Assembly: GCA_004026145.2 (NCBI GenBank)
Contig: CP034992.1
Coordinates: forward strand, 11,199,209-11,263,208
DNA: 64,000 bases
Direction: 5' to 3'
Origin: Takifugu bimaculatus
Lineage: Eukaryota; Chordata; Actinopteri; Tetraodontiformes; Tetraodontidae
The position numbers were made by a program, and so were the translations under genes. Positions 1 to 10,651 of the stretch are shown one piece after another; the first letter of the stretch is position 1, and each line of letters begins with the position of its first letter. The notes beneath the pieces were generated by a model. That model was not told where the DNA came from and searched no databases. It worked only from the letters and a program-made list of their open reading frames with translations.

Positions 1-2776
1 GGATTCCTACAATTTGGCGATCTGCTTCGGTCCGACCTTGATGCCCATCCCGGATGGCCAGGATCCGGTAGCGTGCCAGGCGCACGTGAATGAGGTCATC
101 AAGACCATCATCGTCCACAACGAAGTTATTTTCCCCAGTCAGCGGGAGCTGGACGGCCCAGTCTATGAGAAGTGCATGACTGGGGGGGAGGAGTACTGGT
201 GAGTGAGAGGGAACCAGGAGCGTACGGATGTGGGGTGGGTGGGAAGGGAGCCTAATGTGCACAGTTATGATTTAACCTGTTCAAGGATTTTATTAATAAA
301 ACAAACCTGACAACACACAAAGTCGACACATCGCTGGTTTTTATGGCCTGTTTGCCCGACAGCGACAGCCCCCACAGTGAACCGGGAACCATCGATGAGG
401 CTGACAACGGAACAGAAACACACACCAGCGATGAAGGTCAGTGCATCAAATGAAGCTTCCTTTTCACAAAGGGTGCTTATTTTACTGCTGTTTGTCTTCA
501 CTCACCGCTGTCACTCACAACATATACTTGTTTTTTTTCTTGTTTGACATCATGCTAGATGTCACCTTTTGCTACCCCCCAGTGGGGACTTTTTTTTTTA
601 CCCTGCCTCACTGTCTTCGTCTAATGAGAGCAGCGACGTGACCTGTTGACCTCTCTGTCTGTGTGCACCAGCCAATGAGGGGGCAGGGGCGACCCCCGTC
701 TTCCTCCGTACTGCAGCGCGCACACGTGGACGACTGCCCATAATGGGGTTATGTGATGAGGCGATGACATCATCGTCATAATCATTTACATGCTCCGACC
801 TTCTGAAGCGGTGAACGAAGTCCGCGAGGTGTTTTTAGTCTTGTAAACAGTGCTGGCGTGCAACACTGCAGCGTTGATCGGCGTGTGTGTGTGGTGCTCC
901 CCCCCACACACACACACACACACACTCTATGCTCTTTCTCTTTGTTCAGTTTTTAGTCAGTAATCCTCCCAGGACTTCATCCTTTGTGCTGTATTTCCCC
1001 AGCTCTCTGCACGCCTTTGAATGCAGAACTGGGCCAGCTATCAAAGCCTAAACACACACATGATGCACAGAAAAGCATCTGAAGTTGGTGTGGCTTTAGA
1101 GTCAGTGAGCAAGTGATGACGTCTCTACAGGCTGTTGCTAGCTCAGACTGTTCGTCTGTGGCAGCGTCGGTCATATAAAGTTCCAGGTTCTGCCCTTTAA
1201 GTGCTATAATCAGGTCTCATGACCCCTGTTTCCAGTGAAATGCTCTGCAGACTAGAGAATTTCATTTTTATTTAAGACACAGCGATGATTTGTGTTATTG
1301 GGTATCTGAATGAGCTGACCTGGTTCTGAAACATCCTTCCAGAGGTTGAGCAGATCGAGGCCATTGCCAAATTCGACTACGTGGGCCGCACGCCCAGGGA
1401 GCTCTCTTTTAAGAAGGGAGCCTCTCTACTCCTGTATCACCGTGCGTCCGAGGACTGGTGGGAGGGACGCCACAACGGCGTGGACGGCCTGATCCCTCAT
1501 CAGTACATCGTCGTCCAGGACCTGTGAGTAACTACAAATGCCTTCGGTCCGAGACTTTCAGACGAAGCTGATTGAGCGTTATGTGCCGTGCTGACCACCT
1601 GTTCCACCAGGGACGACGCCTTCTCCGACAACCTCAGCCAGAAGGCAGACAGCGAAGCGAGTAGCGGACCACTGCTCGATGAAAAGGGCTCCTTTAAAAA
1701 TGATGCCCCCTCCCCATGTGAACACGCGCCTGAATTCAGTTTTGGAGGTGTCATGGGGAGGCGAGTACACTCAGAATTGTCTTTTTTTTTTCTCCCATTG
1801 ACAAACTTCTGTTCTTTCATCGTCCTGCTGCTTTGATCTAATCCCAACCCCAGGGTGAGGTTACGGTCCGACGGAGCCGCTGTCCCTCGACGACAGAGTG
1901 GCACGGAGACCCACAGCCCCACCAGAGTGACTGACACGCCCCCACGGGCCGCAGCTTGTCCCAGCAGCCCTCACAAGATGTCCCTCAGCAAGACCCGGAT
2001 GGAAAGCCCAGAAAAGAGGCGCCTGGGTACCTTCGGCAGCGCAGGAAGCATCTACCCGGACAGAAAGGCCTATCCCGAGGGACATCCTCTCAGGCCAGTG
2101 ACAGGGGCCACTCGCCACAGCAGCCTGGGAGACCACAAATCCCTGGAGGCCGAGGCTCTTGCTGAGGTATACATGAGAATTCCACGTCTGTGTGGTGGTT
2201 TGCTGCCCTCAGCACCAGAACCCAAACATCAGTCTGGAGCTAAAAAGGCAGATGAGGAATATTTTATGTTGACATTGGAGTGAAATGGTTGAGTTGTTAA
2301 CTTTATCTGTTTTGTCTGATTTCTGCCAGGACATAGAGAAGACGATGTCCACGGCCCTTCACGAGCTGCGTGAGCTGGAGCGGCAGAACACCGTTAAACA
2401 GGCCCCCGACGTGGTTTTGGACACTCTCGAGCCCATGAAGAACCCCGTCAGTTCCGAGCCCGGCAGTCCGCTCCACACCATCATGATCCGGGACCCGGAT
2501 GCGGCCATGCGCCGCAGCAACAGCTCCACCTCCGAGATGATGACCACCTTCAAACCGGCCCTTTCTGCCCGGGTGGCTGGTTCTCAGCTGCGGCCCCCTC
2601 CCATGAGACCGGTGCGTCCTCCGTCCGGCCAGCACCGATCCAGCAGCTCCAGCTCTTCGGGCGTCGGCAGCCCCGTGGTGACTCCGACTGACAAGATGTT
2701 CCCGAGTAACAGTACAGCCGGAGGTCCCAGCGTGAATACGTCCGGCGATGCTGGCGATAAGTCGGGCACCATGTAG
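1..2776 (+). CDS. srgap3: SLIT-ROBO Rho GTPase-activating protein 3, C-terminal exons (5' partial)
   Basis: Six exons are visible: 1-198 (entered mid-exon, frame from base 2), 363-436, 1343-1523, 1611-1760, 1854-2166 and 2330-2776. They encode the last 453 residues and stop at TAG 2774-2776. The first exon is the end of the RhoGAP domain (DSYNLAICFGPTLMP). Exon 1343-1523 carries the SH3 domain (AIAKFDYVGR, EDWWEGRHNG, GLIPHQYIVV). The remainder is the disordered Ser/Pro-rich tail, which ends in DKSGTM as in vertebrate SRGAP3. The family acts at the plasma membrane: an F-BAR domain (outside the window) bends membrane, and the GAP domain inactivates Rac-type GTPases downstream of Robo receptors. 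Paralogue choice (3, not 1 or 2) rests on the C-terminus and on rad18 and oxtr lying next door as in human 3p25. The intron after 1760 appears to start with GC rather than GT; phases agree only with that donor. Confidence 0.95.
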
Positions 2777-3577
2777 CGAAGGCTCAAACTCTCCCCAGAC
2801 GTCAGAGAATCGGGAGGAAGTGGCGGCTGATGTGCGGAAGGCAGACGCCGGCATTTTCACCCCCATTCTCCGACTGACTGGATTCACGCGATCAGGAAGC
2901 TCCAGAAAGCGAGCCGGCAGCGTGTTTCCATGGCGACGGCGGCTGCAGAGCCCGGTAGGATAAAGCTCGGCCCTCTCCGAAATTTGATTGATGTGTAGAA
3001 AACGCGCACAAAGACGTTTCCGTTTTACCTCACTTGCAACCGGCGGCAGAGGAAGCAATAGCCGCACGGATTTCAGTTTCCTAGCCAGCACACCCGGTCT
3101 GGTCCCTCCTGCCGACGGGTAGGAAACACCTCATCTGGACGGGCGTAAATTCAGGCTCATGCACCGTGACCGTCCACTGGGGTCACTGGCCAACATACTT
3201 GAAGATAGCATTTTTTTCCCTGTCTTTACAGTTATAAAGAGGATATTTAGCAACGAAGCATCTTGGTGACAATGAATCTGCATGTTTGGTTTCGAGAAAA
3301 TACCAGAAATGTTCTCAACATTTCAAGTGTGACAGAGGTGGAATGATGACTTTTTGAAAAGAGCATCAAATTGCATTTTAGTTACAAGGTAAAAAGTATT
3401 ATACTCCAGTCTGCCGGGAATTCTTGGCATGGATATATTAAAAGTCATTCTGGCATGTTGATGGCTTATGACGTTTCAGTTCAGGTCCTCCACATCACAC
3501 ACAGCTGAACTCTGGGCTGTTTCCTGACACTCTCTATAGAAGATGTACTGACAAATGTAGAAAACCGGTGGTAAACC

Positions 3578-3585
3578 TGTACATA
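3578..3585 (+). promoter_or_regulatory. Pumilio-type 3' UTR element
   Basis: TGTACATA matches the Pumilio (PUF) core UGUANAUA, about 800 bases into the srgap3 3' UTR. The motif is short and can occur by chance. Its position in a long UTR of a neuronal gene is the only support. Confidence 0.3.
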
Positions 3586-4163
3586 GTAATATAGTATAGG
3601 TGGGTAATTTCTGTGTGTTTATCTTGGATAGCCTAAAAAAAGAGGGGAGAAAAAGCTCGTAGTGGGGATCTCCATCTTATGAAGATCTTCGTCGCTTTGG
3701 AAAAGTGCAAATGTTATAACTGGCTGTGAAAACAAGGGACTTTAAATCTTGTATTGTCTGTTTGTGTTGTAGACAGATGGCAAAACTGAGAAAATGTCTG
3801 TAATGTTTATCACACCTCAGCATTTTGCAAGCATTTGGTCAAAATATTAGCATATACTTCTTCATTTTGTCAATTTTATTCATTTTTGGTGGTTTTCATC
3901 TTTAAAATGTGACAGGCAGAGGAGCTTGAGGTGCTGTGGGGATAAATGACAGGTACCTCTTGTTCCCCCAAAGAGTTCCCTGCATTTCTGCGCTGTAATC
4001 TCTCATTCCTATTCTGGGGCAGTTAAACAATGGCTGTGGTGCCTTGTCTTGGTAAAATTGCACAAATCAAATCAATAATGAGGGGTTTTTTTGTTTATAT
4101 TTGTCTTAGGAAACTGGCCTCATCATTGACAGGGAATGTGAAGCCACTTGTTGCAGTTGCTTA

Positions 4164-4169
4164 AATAAA
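4164..4169 (+). terminator. srgap3: Poly(A) signal candidate, srgap3
   Basis: AATAAA about 1.39 kb after the srgap3 stop, followed by an A-rich tract. Alternative signals lie at 5117-5122 and 5823-5828. Confidence 0.5.
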
Positions 4170-4361
4170 AATGGTAAAACAAACAAAAAAAAAGCATGTG
4201 ACTGGGCTTTAGTAACTATTTCTGGATTCTGGTGGATTCCACAGTAAGACATGCTGTGACTTTGAAAAGGAAAAGTCTTTTTACAACCAGATCGGTTATT
4301 TATCAGTCATTGATTGATGTTCCGAATGCGACTGACTGGAAATTTCCCGCAGTACACGCGC

Positions 4362-4373
4362 GCCCTCTGCTGG
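4362..4373 (-). promoter_or_regulatory. CTCF-like core motif
   Basis: GCCCTCTGCTGG on the plus strand is the reverse complement of the CTCF core CCASYAGRKGGC at every position. It lies in the srgap3 distal 3' UTR or flank. Sequence match only; occupancy is unknown. Confidence 0.3.
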
Positions 4374-7300
4374 CAGCCACCTACCATTGCTTCCCACCGT
4401 GCGTGATTGTGCGTGATCCTTAAACTCATCGTCCTATCGATTTGTGTGGCCTGGTCCACCTGCTGAAAACATATAAATATAACGAAACAACATCATACTT
4501 TCTTGGGGGGAAAATGAAGAGAGCACATTTTAAAAAGTTAAAACAATCGTTATATTTAACTAGACTGTTGTTTTTGCTTTATTTATAGACAGTTGTTTAA
4601 GTGAAGCAGAACATGTTTGTGCCTTTGGAGCACGACTTCGATTTTTATTGGACTTTTATATTTACTTTTTTAAGCTTTGAATTGTTTGCTGTAGTTATTC
4701 TAAACCTTTTTGACCATTCTTTTCTGTTCCTTCATGTCATATAAGGACATTCCTGTCATCGATTAAACTGAATATATATGACTTTTATCCCTTTCTTTTT
4801 TTTTTGGTTATATCCTGTGTGAATTGCCTGTGCTGTGGTTGAGCCGTGAATTATTCGCTCCCCCCTTTTTCCTTCCCTCTCGGAGCCCAGTGTGATGCTC
4901 CTAAATGGACGTTTTCTTTTCTCGAATGTGCGATAAAGTTCTATCTCGACTGACCTTTAGAGCCCAAAACATGCGTGACGGCCATGTTCTGGACCTCTGG
5001 GGTGTCACTTCCTGTATCGGTTGTCCGATGAGGCTGTTTGTGTGTCTGACTGGTTGAACCCATGTGATGTAATGTGCCCAACTCCACTGATTGGATGTCC
5101 AAACTTCCTGCATCCAAATAAAACCATCAATGTTCTGTGAGCTGAAGCAGTGAGTGAGGTTTTTTTTAAACAGTGTAAAAAAAAACAACCCTCTAAATAG
5201 TAATGTTATATTAAGCTGTAACTGAGATTTTATTCATGTTTAACGTGTAGAATTTGGCAAACTTTCTCCATGTGACACATTCTGGTTTGCGGTGTTCGGT
5301 CGCAGGACAGAATTTTAGCCTAAAGAAGTTCCTCGGCTGTTCTCCAGAAGAACCACAGAGACCAGCAGCAGCCACAAAAAGCTTCCTGCCATCTCTGATG
5401 TTTCCCGTGTTGATGTCTTCACTCTGTACAGGAAGTCCCTCAAACGCTGACATCCTGTTTGTGTTCCTCCTGATGTCCATTCTGCGTGCCTGCGGTTGGA
5501 GTCGCTGCAGCGCGGCGCTCGAGAAATTGAAGCGACTCAGCTGAACTCGACAACATTGATCTCGGCGTGAAACGGTGCTCCTGCTGTCAGCACAGTGCAA
5601 AGGAAACATCACATGTGTGCAGTGTGAGCTGCATGGCCATGATAACAACCCTCTAACATACTCAAATTATCTCCTTGAACTCTACGAATGTAAATTACAA
5701 CCGCATGTGGCCTGTTTGTAGTTACTTGAGTGGCCACAGGATGGAGGGACCTCAGCAAACAGTGTTTGACTTGTGTAGTTGCCACATAGATTTCTTAAGC
5801 AATTGTGTGCTGTCATAAGGCCAATAAAGGGAGGCTGAGATGATTAAATCTCCATCTGAAATTAGATTTCTGCCCAACATTAGCTTGACAGGGCCAATTC
5901 AAAGATGCAACTATGTTATTTATATGTATTTATCCGTTGCTTTTCCCTCACAACAGAGAGTAAATGTAATACAGCAAGTAAATAACATTGACAAACTCTG
6001 GCTTCAGAAGACGCTTAAAAAGACGCCGCAGAATTAAGCTCAAGACCGCCCCCTTGTGGTCAGAACTATAGTGGGGTCTTAAACCCAATCCTGCAACGAC
6101 AAATCCAGCCGGGTTTGCTGTCCCATCATGTAGAGCCCCGCTTTCACCTGGGACCAGATACCAGGTGGTCGTCTTTGTTTTTAAAGATGCACTTTTCAAC
6201 CTGATTTAAAAAACTATCCTTATTGTTATTTTCTTTTTCTGTGGTCTTTCGGAATGCACCCCGACTCTTCACTGTTTGACACTTGGATTCCAGCCCAGGC
6301 TTATCTATCTTGAGTTTTCATGGTGTTTCTTCAGGAGTTCCCTTTCCTCCCAGTCTAAAAACAACCATATTAGGCTGATTGGAGTCTTCCATAATAACCG
6401 TAGCTGCTATGCACTGCTATGTGTTCTGGAGGACTAAACAATAACCCCAGATAAAACAAACAGGGGGAAAAAATCCCTGATACTGGCAGGTAGAATAAAA
6501 CAAATCTAAAGTTTCTTTCTTTGGCAAGAATCTGATTTATGCCTTTAGAATGAGGGTTGCTTCATCACAGAAAAAGACGTTCCAGCTGGTTTGAAATAAG
6601 CCCTGCTGGCCATAATTTGACTCAAAGTGCTGCAAAATGCGGACGGCTTCTCGCATGAACCTCTCACCCGATGCTCTCAGCCGGGCTTCATCAAAGTAAT
6701 TAATGCTGAAGCATTTACCCTCTTGAGTTAAAGCCCCTGGAGAGCACACGGGAGAGCTGTGGATCATTCAATTTCCTGATCAGAATAACAATGATGGTTA
6801 ATGTGTTTCATGCAGTTGCATACTATTTTATTTTATAACCCTAAACCTCATCCTCAATGAGAAAGTAAACTTGCATGACAGCAACATATTTCATCATATG
6901 CCCCCTGTTGCTTATATGTTTACTCTTTTAAAATTCCATATAGATTCCACATGCAAACAAAAAGAAAGTACATTTCTGAACTGTGTTTTTTTTATATGAA
7001 CTAAATATTTAGGCAGCAAGGCATCAAATCTTTCTTTACATAATATATGAATTAATTAAATCACTTTACGTTTGGCCATTTCAGGAGATTACAAACGTAA
7101 TTTGCTACAGTGATTCCTTAAATATATTAGCTTTAGCACCAAAGGGCCGTTAATGTCTACGTATGTCTGTGATGTCGACGTCTTTTGTGATGTTGGTCCA
7201 GCACACGTCGTCCTCCTGAGAGGACAAGAGTCGCCTCTCCGAGCATAAACAGATGATTCGATTATCAGACTGTCAAGGTTACAGCGGATGACGGAATCCG

Positions 7301-7440
7301 GTGACATTTCCAAGGGCTAGATCTGATCTGCAAGCATAGCGGAGCAGGTCAGTGCATATAGAGCAGATAGAATGAGCCCAAAGCCTCGGGGCAGGCGCGG
7401 CTGCTGCCTGTTTTCATCACTCCTGCAGGTTTTTAAACAA

Positions 7441-7488
7441 GTCAGATTCTCAGATTCTCAGATTTCGCAGATTTCGCAGATTTCGCAG
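7441..7488. repeat. Short tandem repeat (8-9 bp units)
   Basis: Two copies of CAGATTCT are followed by about three copies of AGATTTCGC, an array that shifted unit partway through. Short and probably neutral. Confidence 0.7.
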
Positions 7489-8392
7489 CATAAAACATGA
7501 CGGGTCGTGTAGAAAACCTCTGCAGATTGACAATAAACACATGCACGACAACAGCAGCAGCAGCACAGTTGCTGTTCACCGTTTATGTTTTACTGTGGCA
7601 TGTTGGGAGGCTCTTTGACAGTCAGGAGGGAAGTTGGAACTGTGGCTGTTGAAGGGCAGGATGCTGAGGCGAGATGGTGCACTTCCCCGCTAATGAGTCC
7701 GCATCGCTAGATGTTGATGAATACAAGTACCGGTAGTAGCTCAATCATCCTGAATATTCATGGCAAATAAATGATACATAATCAAGCCAAAGACAGGTGC
7801 TGTTCAATAACATTAGTACGTATTCAGAAGAGGACGGCTTCAAACCGCAAGCTAGAAAAAGGGAACAGTGGCAATATCGTGTGAACTACAACAGTGTAGG
7901 CTAAATGACAGCTTTGTTGACCACCAGGTTGATAAAGCTGAAGCACAGCAAACTTGTTTTTCATCCCTGTACACAACTCTGACCTTATTTCCTGCTTCTC
8001 TGCCCTCATTAAAACCCAGCACAGGTACGTTCCTGTGTGCTGGGCAACGCATGGCTTAATAACACAGCTCAGGGCCTCATTAGACTTCCTTCTACACGTG
8101 GAGAATGGATAACAATACAAGACTGTGCAGTCCTCCAGAATATATTTTTTCACCATCTGAGGGAGGCTGAGATGATGGGATGAGCATTCGAAATCAATTT
8201 ATCCCGATCCTATAGGAAATGTGGGCTTCTCGCCTTAAAAAACATAAAATTTGAGCAGAGATGACGTTGGACTCAATTCGATGACTAAAGTTTACTAGTT
8301 GTGCTTTCAATATTTCTATTGTAATATAAAAACTCAACATACAAACTGACTTTTCCGACATCGTTTAGGTAAATAATTACAAACAAGAGAGC

Positions 8393-8433
8393 GACCCCGG
8401 GGCCCAGACTAAAACAGACCAGGCCCCGGGGTC
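8393..8433. repeat. Perfect 12-bp GC-rich inverted repeat, 17-nt loop
   Basis: GACCCCGGGGCC at 8393-8404 and its exact reverse complement at 8422-8433 flank a 17-base A-rich spacer. The arms stand out against AT-rich surroundings. Each arm also contains the self-complementary core CCCCGGGG. Confidence 0.85.
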
Positions 8434-10293
8434 ATTACATTATCCTTGGAAATGGAGACGCTCGCATTCACTCTGTTTGTCATCTCCCTCATACCAGCGT
8501 GAAATCGCGGCTTGGATGAATTTACAGAAATTAAATATCACGCTCATTTTCCAGGCACATCAGAGAGTCTCAGGGGGAAACCGTTGGTCAAATTCCAGCT
8601 GGGATGATAAACTGCCGACTAGCTGACATGTGTTCTGAATGAGCACTTATTAGAAAGTTCTGATTGAATGTTCCCCTCTTTTTAAATGAGTGTGTGACGT
8701 ATTTACTCCCCTGAAGAAACGAGCCATGCTGACACTCTGCGAGCTCCTCTGACCGCTCGTCTGACACCATCAGTAATGAACTGTCTAAAAATATTTCCAT
8801 GACGTCGTTCAAAGAGATGACAGCAGTTCCTGACACGCGGGCGACATTCTCGGTGACATTCGGCATGATAAATGCCAAACAAAAGCAGATTCATGCTGCA
8901 CTGCACTGGAAACCTTGTCACCAAATCATTTGGTATTCTATAGAGAGAATGTGCACAAAAGTCATCAATGCTTGACTAACATTGTCAAATTATGTTCCTG
9001 CCCAAATGCTTCGGGGGCTTGTATCCTCCAAACCAGCAGGAAAATCTAATTACAGCTCATAATGCCTGTGGATATTTGCCTGATTGGATAATCACCTTCC
9101 AGCACACATGACAGAGTTCAGGGCGAATCCATTTGCATGAAAATGTCCCCTTGTCTGCTAGAGAGAACACGGGGATGTAAAGACCCGACCGCCTCCTTAA
9201 ACATCACACGCATGCTTAGCACACACGTACAGTAAATGTCACGTTTACATTAGCAAGTGGGCGCTTTGCTCATTGCCTTGGCTGGAAAATAGGTTGAATC
9301 AGCCTGCAAGCAGAGAAGGAAAAGAGCTGAAATCTTGGGTAAAACGTGCCAGTATGACAATAAAATATATATCTTAGTGAAATAAGGCTGGTCGGCTGGA
9401 ACAGACCAGTGATGTAAAAGTGAAAATAGCTCATTCACCACTGGGAGCTTGACACTAGCTGTTAGGATCACTGTAGCACCTTAAAAGTGGGGAGTTTAAG
9501 AACTCACCCTCAATAGGGCAGCTTGAAAACAACCGTCAAACCCATATGAGGCTAACTCCACTATATTCTCGTTCTTATACCCTTGTCAATGAGGCTTACT
9601 TGTTCTATCTAGGCTTCAGATAGCAGAGGTAAGGCTGTCGCTGCAAAAGCCCCGTGGGTACGTCTGTTATTATGGAATACCCATTTTCCACTATCGGATT
9701 TCGATATGTGGTCACATTTAACAGAGCTTAAGCTGCGTGGCTTTGACACGGGTAATGAGATGAACACAAACATCTGAGAAAGTCTGCTTCATGCCAAGAT
9801 TTTCTGCAAATGTTGAGCCAGAAATGATTATTTGGATTTTGCGTGCTCATAGATCTGAATATAAACAGGCTCAGATGGTCCAAGATGGATTTTTTAGTGA
9901 ATTGGAAATGGTGGATGGAGGCAAAGGGGGAAAAAATATTTATGCAGAGATGAGAGATGATAATGAATGATGAAGATGAAGGCATGGGCTGCAATGGAGA
10001 AGCTAAAAGTTTATATTACGAGAGAAGAAGAGCAGACATGCAGCTTTTAGTAGACATAATAAGAAATACTTTAATAAACACTTTTGCAAAACACAGATAT
10101 GTTTGGATCCGTTCTTCACTACTGCTAATAATAATCTAAAATATTTTGATGCACTTCTCCCCAAAAAAGGAGATATACAAGACATAAAAAATACATAAGA
10201 TGCAGAAACAGCGACATACATTTCATTTCTTAATGGATAAAACATTGAAGAAAGAAAGGAGAAAGTGAATCGCTGTTGATAAATGGGCTAAAC

Positions 10294-10320
10294 TTTAGCC
10301 TTTAGAGTCTAAAGGCTAAA
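10294..10320. repeat. Perfect 27-bp palindrome upstream of rad18
   Basis: TTTAGCCTTTAGA at 10294-10306 is mirrored exactly by TCTAAAGGCTAAA at 10308-10320 around one central G. It lies about 330 bases before the rad18 start codon. Confidence 0.85.
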
Positions 10321-10535
10321 AACGGTGATTTAAAAAACAGAACTGTTGTAACTGCTAAAACAAATGATTTGGAACAATAGCTTTCATTCATAAAGTAATG
10401 TTTGACGTGTAAAGCAACGCATGTCTGTTCGACAGAAAGCAGATGTTTAGTTGTATCAACAAGAAAAAACCAACTAATATAAATCTCAACTCGCGCTCAA
10501 AACCCTTTGATCCTTTACTTTGAAATTGCGTAACA

Positions 10536-10562
10536 GCGGAAGTCGCCGATGAAGCCGGAAGT
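10536..10562 (+). promoter_or_regulatory. Tandem ETS sites, probable rad18 promoter
   Basis: GCGGAAGT at 10536-10543 and CCGGAAGT at 10555-10562 are two ETS-family cores in the same orientation, 19 bp apart. They lie about 90-115 bases before the rad18 ATG, and no TATA box is visible. Paired ETS (GABPA-like) sites near the start are common in housekeeping and DNA-repair promoters. The assignment is inferred from position. Confidence 0.5.
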
Positions 10563-10651
10563 TTCTCCCTGAGCGGGATTTTGGATTCAACATTAGAGAT
10601 GTTTTAAAATTGTTTCTTTTCCACCCAGTTTTTGCTATTTACATTACAAAC

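Larger units (their letters stand above)
2777..4190 (+). other. srgap3: srgap3 3' UTR (minimum extent)
   Basis: AT-rich, non-coding sequence follows the srgap3 stop. The first good poly(A) signal is AATAAA at 4164-4169. Further AATAAA copies at 5117-5122 and 5823-5828 could give longer 3' UTRs, since human SRGAP3 has a long one. No open frame here resembles a gene. Confidence 0.6.
5900..10500. other. Gene-free stretch between srgap3 and rad18
   Basis: No open frame here has recognisable domains or a splice pattern. It holds short tandem copies of an AGATTTCGC-like unit (about 7441-7488) and two perfect inverted repeats, at 8393-8433 and 10294-10320. The rest is moderately AT-rich unique-looking sequence that could include conserved non-coding elements, which cannot be judged from one genome. 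Confidence 0.6.

Noticed and set aside
2303..3091. 262-codon minus frame opposite the last srgap3 exon
   Set aside because: GC-rich shadow of a verified coding exon; no family resemblance.
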